DNA from: Brachionus manjavacas
Lineage: Eukaryota > Rotifera > Eurotatoria > Ploima > Brachionidae
Assembly (NCBI GenBank): GCA_019054805.1
Contig: JAHQIY010000025.1
Coordinates: 496,001-560,000, forward strand
Direction of reading: 5' to 3'
Length of the DNA: 64,000 nucleotides
Under the pieces are notes generated by a model. The model was given only the letters and a program-made list of their open reading frames with translations, was not told the origin of the DNA and searched no databases. This document shows, one piece after another, positions 36,801-48,022 of the stretch; the first letter of the stretch is position 1, and each line of letters opens with the position of its first letter. Made by a program: the position numbers and the translations under genes.

Positions 36801-39800
36801 AAAAAATTTCTCTTGAAAAGATTTATTTTTGAAGAAGTTTCTGGAGAAATAGAACATTATTCGATTGCCAAATCAAGGAAATAAAATAGAATGATACTGA
36901 TGCTTAAAATAAGAAATTTTTTGAATTCAATTTTAAAATTAATTAAATCAGAATCTCTTTGCTCGATCATTATACGAGAAATGATTTGAAAATAAAATTT
37001 TATTCAAATTTCGTAATCAGATGTAAAAATTTTGTTCTTCCTTGTATAGATCTAGATAAAATATCTCGTAATATAGAATGACAAAAATGGAAAGAAAATT
37101 ATCTAGCAAAGATTTATTTTTGAAGAATTTCTGGAGAAATAGAACATTATTCGATTGCCAAATCAAGGAAATAAAATAAAATGTTACTGATGCTTAAAAT
37201 GAGGAAATTTTTTGAATTCCATTTTAAAATTAAAGAAATCTAAATCTTTTTGCTCGATCTTTATACAAGATAAGATTTGAAAATAAAATTATATTCAAAT
37301 TTCGTAATCCGATAAAAAAATTTTGTTCTTTAATTGTTTTAGATCTAAATAAAAAATCTCGTAATATAGAATGACAAAAATGGAAAAAAATTTCTCTTGA
37401 AAAGATTTATTTTTGAAAAATTTCTGGAGAAATAGAACATTATTCGATTGCCAAATCAAGGAAATAAAATAAAATGTTACTGATGCTTAAAATTAGGAAA
37501 TTTTTTGGAATTCAATTTGAAAATTAAAGAAATCAGAATCTTTTTGCTCGATCATTATACGAGAAATGATTTGAAAATAAAATTTTATTCAAATTTCGTA
37601 ATCAGATGTAAAAATTTTGTTCTTCCTTGTTTAGATCTAGATAAAATATCTCGTAATATAGAATGACAAATATAGAAAAAAATTTCTCTTGAAAAGATTT
37701 ATTTTTGAAGAATTTCTGGAGAAATAGAACATTATTCGATTGCCAAATCAAGGAAATAAAATAAAATGATACTGATGATTAAAATGAGGAAATTTATTGA
37801 ATTCCATTTTAAAATTAAAGAAATCTAAATCTTTTTGCTCGATCTTTATTCAAGATAAGATTTGAAAATAAAATTATATTCAAATTTCGTAATCCGATAA
37901 AAAAATTTTGTTCTTTAATTGTTTTAGATCTAAATAAAAAATCTCGTAATATAGAATGACAAAAATGGAAAAAAATTTCTCTTGAAAAGATTTATTTTTG
38001 AAGAAGTTTCTGGAGAAATAGAACATTATTCGATTGCCAAATCAAGGAAATAAAATAAAATGATACTGATGCTTAAAATAAGAAATTTTTTGAATTCAAT
38101 TTTAAAATTAATTAAATCAGAATCTTTTTGCTCGATCATTATACGAGAAATGATTTGAAAATAAAATTTTATTCAAATTTCGTAATCAGATGTAAAAATT
38201 TTGTTCTTCCTTGTTTAGATCAAGATAAAATATCTCGTAATATAGAATGACAAATATGGAAAAAAATTTCTCTTGAAAAGATTTATTTTTGAAAAATTTC
38301 TGGAGAAATAGAACATTATTCGATTGCCAAATCAAGGAAATAAAATAAAATGATACTGATGCTTAAAATAAGGAAATTTTTTGAATTCAATTTTTAAAAT
38401 TAAAGATATCAGAATCTTTTTGCTCGATATTTATACTTGAAAAGATTTGAAAATAAAATTTTATTCAAATTTCGTAAGCCGAAAAAAAAATTTTGTTCTT
38501 CCTTGTTTATGATCTAGATAAAATATCTCGTAATATAGAATGACAAAAATGGAAAGAAAATTCTCTAGCAAAGATTTATTTTTGAAAAATTTCTGGAGAA
38601 ATAGAACATTATTCGATTGCCAAATCAAGGAAATAAAGGAAAAATGTTACTGATGCTTAAAATGAGGAAATTTTTTGAATTCCATTTTAAAATTAAAGAA
38701 ATCAGAATCTTCTTTGCTCGATCATTATACTTGAAAAGATTTGAAAATAAAATTATATTCAAATTTCGTAATCCGATAAAAAAATTTTGTTATTAATTGT
38801 TTTAGATTTTGATAAAAAATCTCGTAAAATAGAATGACAAAAATGGAAAAAAATTTCTCTTGAAAAGATTTATTTTTGAAAAATTTCTGGAGAAATAGAA
38901 CATTATTCGATTGCCAAATCAAGGAAATAAAGGAAAAATGTTGCTGATGCTTAAAATTAGGAAATTTTTTGAATTCCATTTTAAAATTAAAGAAATCAGA
39001 ATCTTTTTGCTCGATCTTTATTCAAGATAAGATTTGAAAATAAAATTATATTCAAATTTCGTAATCCGATAAAAAAATTTTGTTCTTTAATTGTTTTAGA
39101 TCTAAATAAAAAATCTCGTAATATAGAATGACAAAAATGGAAAAAAATTTCTCTTGAAAAGATTTATTTTTGAAAAATTTCTGGAGAAATAGAACATTAT
39201 TCGATTACCAAATAAAGGAAATAAAGGAAAAATGATACTGATGCTTAAAATAAGGAAATTTTTTGAATTTAATTTTAAAATTAATTAAAACAGAATCTTT
39301 TTGCTCGATATTTAAACTTGAAAAGATTTGAAAATAAAATTTTATTCAAATTTCGTAATCAGATAAAAAAATTTTGTTCTTCCTTGTATAGATCTAGATA
39401 AAATATCTCGTAATATAGAATGACAAAAATGGAAAGAAAATTATCTAGCAAAGATTTATTTTTGAAGAATTTCTGGAGAAATAGAACATTATTCGATTGC
39501 CAAATCAAGGGAATAAAATAAAATGATACTGATGATTAAAATGAGGAAATTTATTGAATTCCATTTTAAAATTAAAGAAATCTAAATCTTTTTGCTCGAT
39601 CTTTATACTTGAAAAGATTTGAAAATAAAATTATATTCAAATTTCGTAATCCGATATAAAAATTTTGTTCTTTAATTGTTTTAGATCTAAATAAAAAATC
39701 TCGTAATATAGAATGACAAAAATGGAAAAAAATTTCTCTTGAAAAGATTTATTTTTGAAAAAATTTCTGGAGAAATAGAACATTATTCGATTGCCAAATC

Positions 39801-42797
39801 AAGGAAATAAAATAGAATGATACTGATGCTTAAAATAAGAAATTTTTTGAATTCAATTTTAAAATTAATTAAATCAGAATCTCTTTGCTCGATCATTATA
39901 CGAGAAATGATTTGAAAATAAAATTTTATTCAAATTTCGTAATCAGATGTAAAAATTTTGTTCTTCCTTGTTTAGATCTAGATAAAATATCTCGTAATAT
40001 AGAATGACAAATATAGAAAAAAATTTCTCTTGAAAAGATTTATTTTTGAAAAATTTCTGGAGAAATAGAACATTATTCGATTGCCAAATCAAGGAAATAA
40101 AATAAAATGTTACTGATGCTTAAAATGAGGAAATTTTTTGAATTCCATTTTAAAATTAAAGAAATCTAAATCTTTTTGCTCGATCTTTATACAAGATAAG
40201 ATTTGAAAATAAAATTATATTCAAATTTCGTAATCCGATAAAAAAATTTTGTTCTTTAATTGTTTTAGATCTAAATAAAAAATCTCGTAATATAGAATGA
40301 CAAAAATGGAAAAAAATTTCTCTTGAAAAGATTTATTTTTGAAAAAATTTCTGGAGAAATAGAACATTATTCGATTGCCAAATCAAGGAAATAAAATAAA
40401 ATGATACTGATGCTTAAAATAAGAAATTTTTTGAATTCAATTCTAAAATTAATTAAATCAGAATCTCTTTGCTCGATCATTATACGAGAAATGATTTGAA
40501 AATAAAATTTTATTCAAATTTCGTAATCCGATAAAAAAATTTTGTTCTTTAATTGTTTTAGATTTTGATAAAAAATCTCGTAAAATAGAATGACAAAAAT
40601 GGAAAGAAAATTCTCTAGCAAAGATTTATTATTGAAAAATTTCTGGAGAAATAGAACATTATTCGATTGCCAAATCAAGGGAATAAAATAAAATGATACT
40701 GATGATTAAAATGAGGAAATTTATTGAATTCCATTTTAAAATTAAAGAAATCTAAATCTTTTTGCTCGATCTTTATACAAAATAAGATTTGAAAATAAAA
40801 TTATATTCAAATTTCGTAATCCGATAAAAAAATTTTGTTATTAATTGTTTTAGATTTTGATAAAAAATCTCGTAAAATAGAATGACAAAAATGGAAAAAA
40901 ATTTCTCTTGAAAAGATTTATTTTTGAAGAATTTCTGGAGAAATAGAACATTATTCGATTGCCAAATCAAGGAAATAAAATAAAATGATACTGATGATTA
41001 AAATGAGGAAATTTATTGAATTCCATTTTAAAATTAAAGAAATCTAAATCTTTTTGCTCGATCTTATACTTGAATAAGATTTGAAAATAAAATTATATTC
41101 AAATTTCGTAATCCGATAAAAAAATTTTGTTCTTTAATTGTTTTAGATCTAAATAAAAAATCTCGTAATATAGAATGACAAAAATGGAAAAAAATTTCTC
41201 TTGAAAAGATTTATTTTTGAAAAATTTCTGGAGAAATAGAACATTTTTCGATTTCCAAATCGAGTTAATAAAGGAAAAATGTTATTGATGCTTAAAATTA
41301 GGAAATTTTTTGAATTCAATTTTAAAATTAATTGAATCAGAATCTCTTTGCTCGATCATCATACGAGAAATGATTTGAAAATAAAATTTTTTTCAAATTT
41401 CGTAATCCGATATAAATATTTAACTCTTAATTGTTTTAGATCTAAATAAAATATCTCGTAATAAAGAATGAAAAAAATGGAAAAAAATTTCTCTTGAAAA
41501 GATTTATTTTTGAAAAATTTCTGGAGAAATAAAACATTATTCAATTACCAAATCAAGGAAATAAAAGAAAAATGTTGCTGATGCTTAAAATTAGGAAATT
41601 TTTTGAATTCAATTTTAAAATTAAATATTTCAGAATCTTTTTGCTCGATATTTAAACTTGAAAAGATTTGAAAATAAAATTTTATTCAAATTTCGTAATC
41701 CGATAAAAAAATTTTGTTCTTAATTGTTTTAGATCTAGATAAAATATCTCGAAATATAGAATGACAAAAATGGAAAGAAATTCTCTTGCAAAGATTTATT
41801 TTTGAAAAATTTCTGAAGAAATAAAACATTATTCAATTACCAAATCAAGGAAATAAAAGAAAATGATACTGATGATTAAAAAAAATTAATTTTTTGAATT
41901 TAATTTTAAAATTAATTAAAACAGAATCTTTTTGCTCGATATTTAAACTTGAAAAGATTTGAAAATAAAATTTTATTAAAATTTCGTAATCCGATATAAA
42001 AATTTTGTTCTTCCTTATTTAGATCTAAATAATAAATCTTGTAATAAAGAATGAAAAAAATGGAAAGAAATTTCTCTTGAAAAGAATTATTTTTGAAAAA
42101 TATCTGGAGAAATAAAACATTATTCAATTACCAAATCAAGGAAATAAAAGAAAATGATGCTGATGCTTTTAAAAAAAATTAATTTTTTGAATTCAATTTT
42201 AAAATTAATTAAAACAGAATCTTTTTGCTCGATATTTAAACTTGAAAAGATTTGAAAATAAAATTTTATTCAAATTTCGTAATCAGATAAAAAAATTTTG
42301 TTCTCTATTGTTTTAGATCTAGATAAAATATCTCGTAATAAAGAATGACAAAAATGGAAAAAAAATTTCTCTTGATAAGATTTATTTTTGAAAAATTTCT
42401 GAAGAAATAAAACATTATTCAATTAACAAATCAAGGAAATAAAAGAAAATGATGCTGATGCTTAAATTAACGAAATTTTTTGAATATAATTTTAAAATTA
42501 AAGAAAACAAAATCCTTTCGCTCGATATTTAAACTTGAAAAGATTTGAAAATAAAATTTTATTCAAATTTCGTAATCAGATGTAAAAATTTTGTTCTTCC
42601 TTGTTTAGATCTAGATAAAATATCTCGTAATAAAGAATGACTAAAATGGAAAAAAATTTCTCTTGATAAGATTTATTTTTGAAAAGTTTCTGAAGAAATA
42701 AAACATTATTCAATTACCAAATCAAGGAAATAATAGAAAAGTTTGCTAATGCTTTAAAAATTAGAAATTTTTAGAATTCAATTTGAAAATTAAAGAA
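33800..42797. repeat. Satellite subtype C (distal monomers)
   Basis: Monomers shift to gttactgatgcttaaaatgagg, attatattcaaatttcg, attcgattgccaaatc and tctttatacaagataag variants. The last six or so monomers before 42797 are more divergent, as expected at an array edge. Confidence 0.7.
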
Positions 42798-42801
42798 GCA
42801 T

Positions 42802-42931
42802 AAGTTTGAAATCATTGTGGATAATGCTAAAACTCATACTGCTTAATCAGTGAATATAAGCGAATTTCAATTAAACATCGAAAAAAGATGTAAAGTTTAA
42901 AAACTGAATGGGTTGATCATAGCAACAATAA
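42802..42931 (+). pseudogene. Relic of a DDE-superfamily transposase
   Basis: Translation from 42802 gives KFEIIVDNAKTHTA, a stop, then SVNISEFQLNIEKRCKV and another stop. The VDN-x-x-TH signature resembles the second catalytic Asp region of DDE transposases. It directly follows the satellite and directly precedes the LINE relic, so only about 40 codons survive. Family assignment beyond DDE is not possible from this piece. Confidence 0.4.
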
Positions 42932-43860
42932 ATGTCAGCTAATTTTTTTTTTGAAAATGGCGATAACAAAGGACTGGATGATGATTGGATGATGGCAATC
43001 GTGACACCGCTGATCAAAAACAAAAGCTCAGAATCGGATGTCAACATTTACAGATCAATTTCAGTTTTGTCTGCAATTGCTACATTATTCGAGAAAGTTA
43101 TTTACAAACAAATTTTCAGCTTTTTAAACTCAAACAAACTTTTAATTGATAATCAGCATTGTTTTAGACTTGGTAGAAGCTATGAAACAGCACTTCATAC
43201 TACTATCTTCCAAATGTTAAAAGTCCCAAGTGAGGGACAAATAGGTCTTTACCTTTTTATTGATACTAAGAAGGCATTTGATACCATCGAATCACAAAAA
43301 CTCTTATTAAAGTTTAAATTGAATGGTTTTGGAAAACTATCGCTTATACTTTTAACCGATTATTTTTGTCACGAAAGTAATTGGTGAAACAAGGTAAATA
43401 TACTTCTAAACCAACAGAAGTTAAACTAAAAGTTCCACAAGGTAGCGCACTTGAACCTCTTCTTTTATTTAATTTTCATAAACGACATTCATAAAAGATT
43501 TCTTAGCTAAATTTTTCGCAGACGACACGACTATTTCAATTATCGATTATAGCCTCAAAAAATTATTATTGAGATTCAAAGCCTCGATTAATAAGCTTCT
43601 TGTTGGTGCCAATTTAACCGAGTCGATATTAATTGTCAAAAAACCAAAACAATGCTAATCCACAACAAAAGAATGTAATTGGATCAGAATTTCTAAATAT
43701 CGACAAAGAAAAGATAATATTAGTCGAATCTTTTAAACTTCTCGGAATTACAATCGACAAGGATAGTTTCTTAAAACAAAATGTAATATGCTTCGAAAAA
43801 GGCTAAGTTTAATTTTAACGTCAATTCGGAATCTAAACAATTATTAGAAGAACTCTTTCC
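42932..43860 (+). pseudogene. LINE reverse transcriptase relic (non-LTR, jockey/I-like)
   Basis: The open part (42932-43387, 151 codons) reads VTPLIKNKS, then DVNIYRSISVLSAIATLFEKVIY, then GRSYETALH and motif A LFIDTKKAFDTIE. After 43387 the frame is broken, but RT motifs continue in other frames. VPQGSALEPLL (motif B) is near 43430, FFADDTTIS (catalytic motif C) near 43515, a KTKTMLIHNK segment near 43650 and FKLLGITID near 43735. It is 5'-truncated with no endonuclease. At least three frameshifts make it a dead copy. Confidence 0.75.
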
Positions 43861-43866
43861 TTATTT

Positions 43867-44660
43867 TTGAATCTATTTATAAATGATTTTCTGATCAGGG
43901 TTTTAACAATTTCGGATAACCAAGTTCATTTGTTTGGTTTATTTTTAAATTATGCTTTTCTAAGAATGTTTCCTCTAGATTTTCATTTTCTTCTGCTAAG
44001 AATGACTTTTTCTCTGTTCTCTTTTGTTCTGATTCTTTCCGAAATTTGAATTGTTATTGTTAACACCAAAAGAGGATTTAACTTTGCAATCTGCTTTAAT
44101 GTGACCTGATTTTCTACAATTGAAGACAAGGATTCTACCTCATGCGTCTCTTATATTGTCCACGAATTTTTCTTTATCAATTTATTTCTAACTGGTCTGC
44201 TGTCTCAGCTTCGGCAAGATAAATCCATTCTTTAATTTTTACCTTGTCGTTAATTTATAGTTTTGGGATATCATCCGTTATATCGGCTGTTCTTTTTCTT
44301 TGCTATTCCTTTTTTGGTCAGAAGACTTATTTAAAGTTTCTTAGGAGCCTTTGTTGCGGTTGGTTTCTCCATCCACTCAGCTTGTTCTTCTTTTGAACCA
44401 TTAACTACGATTCCATTTTCCTCAAGGTAGTGAAAATCGGTTATCAAGTGGTTCTGGGCTTTTAACCATGTGGCAAGTTCCTGATGGGCAAAATTTCGCA
44501 ATATCTCATGAAAATGAAAAGAAACTCATTGTGGAAATTATTACTTAATGTTGCTACCAAACTGTAAGCGGATTAATGAATGATATACTTTTGAAAAGTC
44601 AATTGAATAATTGTTGAGCTCCTTCAATTTACATAACTAGAGTAAAAACAAAAAATATCT
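43867..44660 (-). pseudogene. Gag-like relic of an LTR retrotransposon with degenerate CCHC zinc knuckle
   Basis: On the minus strand, decayed coding sequence can be followed through several frames. It includes KELNNYSIDFSKVYHSLI (near 44610), HEILRNFAHQELATWLKAQ (near 44490), IKEWIYLAEAETADQ (near 44220) and RILVFNCRKSGHIKADC (near 44120). The last is a C-x2-C-x4-H-x4-C knuckle whose first Cys has become Val. Gag proteins of Ty3/gypsy-type elements end in such knuckles, which bind RNA. In-frame TGA and TAA codons and frame changes show it is dead. A candidate LTR lies just upstream (44708-44926). No protease, RT or integrase follows; LINE sequence abuts it. Confidence 0.5.
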
Positions 44661-44707
44661 CAGTCGGAGCACTGACAATGGAATCATTATTTATACCCAT
44701 GAGTGTG

Positions 44708-44926
44708 TGTTAAGAACTCGGTCTTATAATTCAGACAAGATGTTGGCTAATATACAAATGTTTACTTCAGTATAAAGTATCGTTTATCTTTAGAAATACG
44801 TTATAATATATTTATTCTTATTTATTATCGCGCATCAGCTGAAGAGCTAAAGATTAAGTGATACTTTAGGTGTGACGTTTACCTAAAAAAAGCTATTTTA
44901 CAAATTTTAGCTTTTAATTCATAACA
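44708..44926 (-). repeat. Candidate solo 5' LTR of the Gag-like relic
   Basis: The minus-strand segment starts with TGTTA and ends with TAACA, the inverted termini expected of an LTR. It is 219 bases long, contains a TATA-like stretch and stands directly upstream of the Gag-like relic. No second LTR is in the window and no clear primer-binding site follows, so the call rests on termini and position only. Confidence 0.33.
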
Positions 44927-45614
44927 CTTTAAATAAATTTAATTTGGTATTGACCTCCTCTGAAAAAACCAGGCTACTAGATTCATTCTACCCATTCTAA
45001 AAATTTTAGTAAAAAAAAATAAAAAAAGTCTGAGAAATTGGATAATACCAAAGAACGACACTCAAGAACTCAACACAAGTAACGAGTTAATATAAGAAAT
45101 CTTTTGTACTTTCAATTCAAAATAAGTGAAATTTCAAAAGCCAAATTCTAATTGATTAAGCATTTATTAAATTAAAAAAAAAGAAAATTAAAAGATTATT
45201 TTTAAATTTCTTCATAGTAATGGATAATAAAGAAAAAAGGAAAAAACGACATAAATCTTTTTACTAATAGATTATTAAAAAGATTCAAACGTTCTTAAAT
45301 GATTTTTAAAATCAAATATCATGGCCCGGTCGAGTGTCACTCATAGTTTTTTGTGAGGCAAATATTTTCATAATTTATTATTAGAGATTTTTAAATTTAA
45401 AATTATCGGTCTAAAAATTATTATATAAACTAAAATGAAAGTTAGACAGCTTAAAAAAACAAAAAAATTGACATAATTCAATGAAAATTCCTAATAAAAT
45501 AAAATAAAAAAGATTTACAAGAAACTTTCTTTCCAACTTGCATTAGGCCTAACAAGAAAGTGCTCAATCAACTTTTTAACTTTAACTTTTACATAAATAA
45601 CCTCTTATTTAAAT
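44927..45614. other. Gene-poor AT-rich interval
   Basis: No open frame, RNA gene or repeat is recognisable; several A-runs and T-runs only. Confidence 0.5.
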
Positions 45615-46138
45615 TTTTTTCCTAATGTGGACTCAAGATTGGCTTCTCTTCAACAAATCAAAATGTGTAGTTATGCATTTTGGTCATAAAAACAAAGAAT
45701 TCATTTATTTTATTAATAGTAAGCACTTATCAATTTCAGAAACCGAAAGAGACTTTGGAGTTATTTTCAATACAAATCTTAAATGGAAAAAACAAGTGTT
45801 AAGGGCTACAAACAATTCAAATCAAATGTTTGGTCGCATTATGAAAATATTCGCTCCTTTTGATTGTAAGTTATTTTGATCATTGTATTTTACTATTGTT
45901 AGCCCTCTTTTAGAATTTTCTGTGCCTGTATGGTCTCCAATTCTTTAGTTGGAATGTGAGTATGTTGAAAAGCTTTTTGTTTCTTCAATTAGAAACAAAC
46001 CATATGAAAGCAAATTGAAAGCTTTGAATATTCCAAAACTGTCGGAAAGAAGTAAAAGAGATGATCTAATTTAATTATACAAGTTCATGCATTGAATAGA
46101 AAAAAGGGTCTAGCTTTTAAATGACAACGCACTTTGAA
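45615..46138 (+). pseudogene. LINE RT C-terminal relic (CR1-like)
   Basis: The open part 45625-45879 reads WLLFNKSKCVVMHFG, then RDFGVIFNTNLKWKKQV, then GRIMKIFAPFD. The same frame continues past stop codons with IVSPLLEFSVPVWSPIL, then KALNIPKLSERSKRDDLI and LYKFMH. This is the region just after the FADD motif through the C-terminal domain of non-LTR RTs. The palm domain and endonuclease are missing, so it is a 5'-truncated dead copy. It belongs to a different family from the relic at 42932-43860, whose corresponding region has different residues. Confidence 0.75.
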
Positions 46139-46398
46139 TAGCCGAAAAATTTATTTTACAAAAAAGTGTGAAAAAAAAATGTATGTAAAATTAAATTATG
46201 ATTTAAGTTTTTATTAAAAAAAAAAATTTAAAAAAAAATAAATAAATTTTTAATATTTAAGTTTTATGTACAATGAAGAGAAATCAAAAAGATCCTTTAT
46301 GGAATTTAAATGGTGAGAATTGGTTTCACTAAAAAAATAGAAAATATCAAATATTCTTTAAAAGCATTTGCTTGGCATGAGAAAAAGAGACATCAGTT

Positions 46399-46623
46399 TT
46401 ATTTTACTTTTTGATGTAAATGATGTCCAGTTACTGAAACAACTTTATTATATAAACTATAACAAAGCGCTTTACAATGCTTTTTTTTTAAACGGTAATC
46501 TCGGCATCTCCTAGCTTGAGTAGTGTCTTTGTTTGGTTTTTTTAATTTTTGATAAAGGTGTTCTTCATAAAAAAGCATAAGACCACCTTTTTTCGAAGGA
46601 ACAAATTCAATTTTTGAGCTCAT
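46399..46623 (-). CDS. Small FLYWCH-type zinc-finger protein
   Basis: A 74-residue ORF starts at an ATG preceded by an A-rich context. It follows the FLYWCH layout: F7, a GLMLFYEEHLY block, an x-x-C (C40), C50 and a final H68-x-H70 giving C2H2-type zinc ligands. The Trp normally two residues before the first Cys is Arg38. FLYWCH domains bind DNA or protein and often occur in transposase-derived proteins of invertebrates. The protein is essentially one domain long. An AATAAA overlaps the stop codon (46398-46403). It may be a short host gene or a fragment of a Mutator-like element; there is no transposase domain within several kilobases on this strand. Confidence 0.6.
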   Translation of the reverse strand: MSSKIEFVPSKKGGLMLFYEEHLYQKLKKPNKDTTQARRCRDYRLKKKHCKALCYSLYNKVVSVTGHHLHQKVK

Positions 46624-48022
46624 TTTTAAATATAAGTTTTAGTTTTCAAAATGGAATAGTTAATTAAATTTACTCTTAATCTTTATTCGAATTAATTATT
46701 AAAATTAACAGTTAAATGACAACTTTTTAACACTTAAATGTAAAAAATAAAAAATTCTCTTTCTATTTTTTCATCGGTTCATTAAAGCTTTTTTTTTGAT
46801 AATTGTCATTTTAGATTAAATTAATTAAAGCGTTGAAATTTTACTGTAAGCCCGGAAAAAAGCAACAATTATAATTAAAAATTATCCAAGGAAGAGGTCA
46901 CAGCTTCAAATATCACAAAAAATTTCGAGGCTCCAACATGTAGATAACTTTTTTTTCAACAGAACCGCGAACATATTAAACTTGCTGTCAAATTAATTAG
47001 TCGAAGCCCCAATTTTAAAGCAGCCATTGATTGCTGGATGAGCAGCAATTAATCACATCAGCTTTTTTAGTGTGCCTTATAAGAACACTCACTGGCTTGC
47101 AAGCTACAGCGAAAACTACTACTACTACCACCAATTTCTTCATTAACTGTCAAATATTTGAACATGAGTAACCTGTAGATCTTTTCGATTTAATCTATCA
47201 TTTTTATAAAATATTTATCTTTTTTTTTATTTTTGTTTTATTTAAGCCATTTTTTATTTAGCTTGATACAGGTACGATACTCGATTCGATACAAATGACT
47301 AGCAAAATAAAATTCAATCAACCACTTGACTTCAATCATGACATAGTGACATAAAACAAGAATGAGTCAATCAACTGATTAAAATTATAATACTTTTTAT
47401 TTTAGTAAAAAAAAATTATAAATCATTTTAATTTATTTTTACCTGATATTGATCGTTTAAAACTTAATATCTATTTTGCATTAAAACAGAGTTGCATGCT
47501 TTATTTATGCTTTTTGAAGTTTTTTTTAAAATTATACAATATTTTTTTAAACTTACAAAGTTAGCAAATTTATAAACGAAAATTTTTCGATTATTTTTTA
47601 TTTGTTTCATTTAAATATTTTTATATGAATTTTAAAGATTAATTTATTTTTTAATTTTACCAATTATGTATAAATAAACTGAATTTATAAAAAAAAAGGA
47701 CATATTTTATACATATTTCATTAAATTTAAAATTAAAAACACAAATATTAAAAAACAATACAGTTTTTTTATTATTATTTTTTAGTTTATTCTATAGATT
47801 TCAATTTTACTTTTTTTTAGAGATCTAGATTAGAATAGGTGAGAAAAGTAATGGGAAAACAGACAATTTCGCTATCTTATTAAATCTGTACTAATTATCA
47901 AAGCTTTTTGTTGTTACTCAATAGAACATTTTAAAGATCTTTATTTAAGTCACTTAAACTATATCATCATGTACACAATGAATCAAATACTATCGAATCA
48001 GAAAACGAAATTTTCTGCAACG
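46624..48022. other. Gene-poor interval between FLYWCH ORF and LINE
   Basis: No credible ORF. A slightly less AT-rich patch at 46900-47160 contains a short ctactactactacc microsatellite near 47117-47130; I cannot assign it to a known repeat. The rest is A/T-rich filler. Confidence 0.5.

Larger units (their letters stand above)
9930..42797. repeat. Satellite DNA array, about 112 tandem monomers of 293 bases
   Basis: A head-to-tail repeat runs without interruption for about 33 kb. Landmarks such as the atctttttgctcgat element, the aatttcgtaatccgat element and the caattaccaaatcaaggaaa element recur every 292-294 bases. Because 293 is not a multiple of 3, open frames rotate from unit to unit. 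The many short minus-strand ORFs of 61-73 codons inside it are by-products of the repeat, not genes. The left end joins PLE copy 4. The right end stops at about 42797 beside a decayed transposase. Function unknown: centromeric, pericentric or subtelomeric heterochromatin are possibilities (inference). Confidence 0.95.

Noticed and set aside
35729..41010. Hammerhead ribozyme inside satellite monomers (CTGATGA in subtype C units)
   Set aside because: The core-like CTGATGA is not followed by a pairing stem II before GAAA, and most monomers have CTGATGC. No stem I can be drawn.
11422..42127. Dozens of minus-strand ORFs of 61-120 codons (MNNVLFLQ..., MEFKKFPYF... types) within the satellite
   Set aside because: They repeat with the 293-base monomer, which is not a multiple of 3, so frames rotate; variation between monomers shows no sparing of codon positions that I could see. 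They are by-products of the repeat.
9930..42797. CRISPR-like or phage-like repeat array
   Set aside because: Monomers are directly tandem with no variable spacers, and the neighbours are eukaryotic retroelements.
9930..42797. CENP-B box in the satellite (tttcgtaatccg element)
   Set aside because: It shares TTCG and a CG pair but lacks the NTTCGNNNNANNCGGGN spacing, so no CENP-B binding can be claimed despite the pogo/CENP-B-type relic nearby.
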